Shown here in pieces: positions 63,397 to 64,000 of a stretch of 64,000 nt of DNA. The notes beneath the pieces are model-generated. The model was given only the letters and a program-made list of their open reading frames with translations. It ran no database searches and was not told the DNA's origin. The translations under genes and the position numbers were made by a program. Origin of the DNA: Cellulomonas wangleii. GTDB lineage: Bacteria > Actinomycetota > Actinomycetes > Actinomycetales > Cellulomonadaceae. Positions within the stretch are counted from its first letter, which is position 1. Each line of letters opens with the position of its first letter. The stretch spans positions 1-64,000 of the forward strand of contig NZ_CP074405.1 of assembly GCF_018388445.1 (NCBI RefSeq). Reading direction: 5' to 3'.

Positions 63397-64000
63397 ATGC
63401 CCGAGAGCCCGCAGGTCCACGCCACGTCCCGCCCCACCCCGCCCCCGGGCGGACCGGACCTGCGTCGGCGCACGTTCCTCGCGGTCGCCGGCGCGGCCGC
63501 CGCCGTCGTCGCCGGGGCCGGTGCGGCCGGCGCGCACGACGGGCGCGGGTGGGGACCGCGACCCCCGGTGCACCCCGGTCCGCCCCGGCACCACGGCGGC
63601 CCGGCGGGCGCCGAACGTGCGGCGGTCGCGTTCGTCCGGGCGGCCACGGACGCGTACCCGGACCTGAACACGGGCCCCCGGCTCGCGCAGAGCTACACCG
63701 ACGAGCTCGGCCTGTTCTCCACCGCGTTCGTCTACGACAACGCCCTGGCGGTCTGCGCCCTGCTCGCCGACGGGCGTCGCGGCAGCGTCGAGACCGCACG
63801 GGTGATCGGCGACGGCCTGCTCTTCGCGCAGGAGCACGACCCCGACCACGCGGACGGCCGCCTGCGGCAGGGCTACAACGTCGGCCCGTACACCTTCTAC
63901 GACGGCTCGCCCCAGCCCGACGGGTTCGTGCGCGCCGACGGTGCCGCGAACGTCGGCTGGCAGTTCGGGTTCCTCGGCACCGCGGTGGGGGACATGGCCT
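63397..64000 (+). CDS. Tat-exported protein, partial at right edge
   Basis: The first 201 codons of a secreted protein. A twin-arginine signal (DLRRRTFLAVAGAAAAVVAG, about residues 21-40) is followed by a Gly/Pro/His-rich linker (to about 67) and the start of a domain with SYTDELGLFSTAFVYDNALA and YNVGPYTFYDGSPQPDG, which resembles the first helices of an alpha/alpha-barrel glycosidase-like fold. The rest lies outside the window, so the family is open. ATG at 63397; a -10 TAGCCT lies upstream near 63340. Confidence 0.7.
   Translation, partial: MPESPQVHATSRPTPPPGGPDLRRRTFLAVAGAAAAVVAGAGAAGAHDGRGWGPRPPVHPGPPRHHGGPAGAERAAVAFVRAATDAYPDLNTGPRLAQSYTDELGLFSTAFVYDNALAVCALLADGRRGSVETARVIGDGLLFAQEHDPDHADGRLRQGYNVGPYTFYDGSPQPDGFVRADGAANVGWQFGFLGTAVGDMA

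Overview
The window is high-GC actinobacterial DNA and most likely comes from Cellulomonas or a close relative. Three things point there: the origin order dnaA-oriC-dnaN-gnd-recF-dciA-gyrB-gyrA with a DUF3566 gene and tRNA-Ile/tRNA-Ala behind it, the complete kinase/division cluster fhaA-fhaB-pstP-rodA-pbpA-pknA-pknB, and a secreted modular GH9 cellulase with CBM3c and CBM2 modules. Genus is inferred from gene content, not from a database match.

Layout. 1-13.5 kb is the replication origin: dnaA, a 1.2-kb oriC spacer rich in TTGTCCACA-type boxes, dnaN, gnd, recF, dciA, gyrB, gyrA, DUF3566, two tRNAs and a 39-residue DLW-39 protein. 13.5-17.4 kb holds an anti-sigma ATPase and an rtcB gene (RNA ligase) cut in two by a 1.9-kb insertion with 11-bp inverted ends, a decayed tyrosine recombinase and one cargo gene. 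17.4-25.5 kb carries cspA, a GNAT acetyltransferase, the cellulase with a CelR-like operator, a Lys/Ala-rich helical protein, a cyclophilin, a rhomboid protease and crgA. 25.7-28.2 kb is a short operon (DUF881, sortase E, small membrane protein, glutamine amidotransferase). 28.2-37.3 kb is the Ser/Thr kinase and peptidoglycan cluster, read leftward with overlapping starts and stops.

37.7-41.2 kb, just behind tRNA-Leu, is accessory DNA: gene remnants, a perfect 16-bp palindrome, an HPr-kinase-like ATPase and a class II DAHP synthase, bracketed by a 20-bp inverted repeat. 41.4-44.9 kb has an arginase-family protein, an Ada/AlkA fusion and a PEP-mutase-family protein. 45.0-52.1 kb is a two-carbon/gluconeogenesis module: malate synthase, isocitrate lyase, a RamB-type regulator and GTP-PEP carboxykinase. 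Inverted repeats of one geometry (GAAGA-N8-TCTTC) lie upstream of aceA/ramB and of pckG and probably are the binding sites of that regulator.

52.2-64.0 kb is a mixed set: acetyltransferase, TM2 protein, a TetR/membrane-protein divergent pair with two matching operators, a VanZ-like protein, an ABC-F ATPase, an epoxide hydrolase, a YigZ-like protein, an NAD-dependent epimerase, and a Tat-exported protein running off the right edge. Several genes have a -10 hexamer 6-7 nt before the start codon, so leaderless transcripts seem common here. The most unusual items are the rtcB insertion, the tRNA-Leu island with its kinase/DAHP-synthase pair, and the shared carbon-switch operators.
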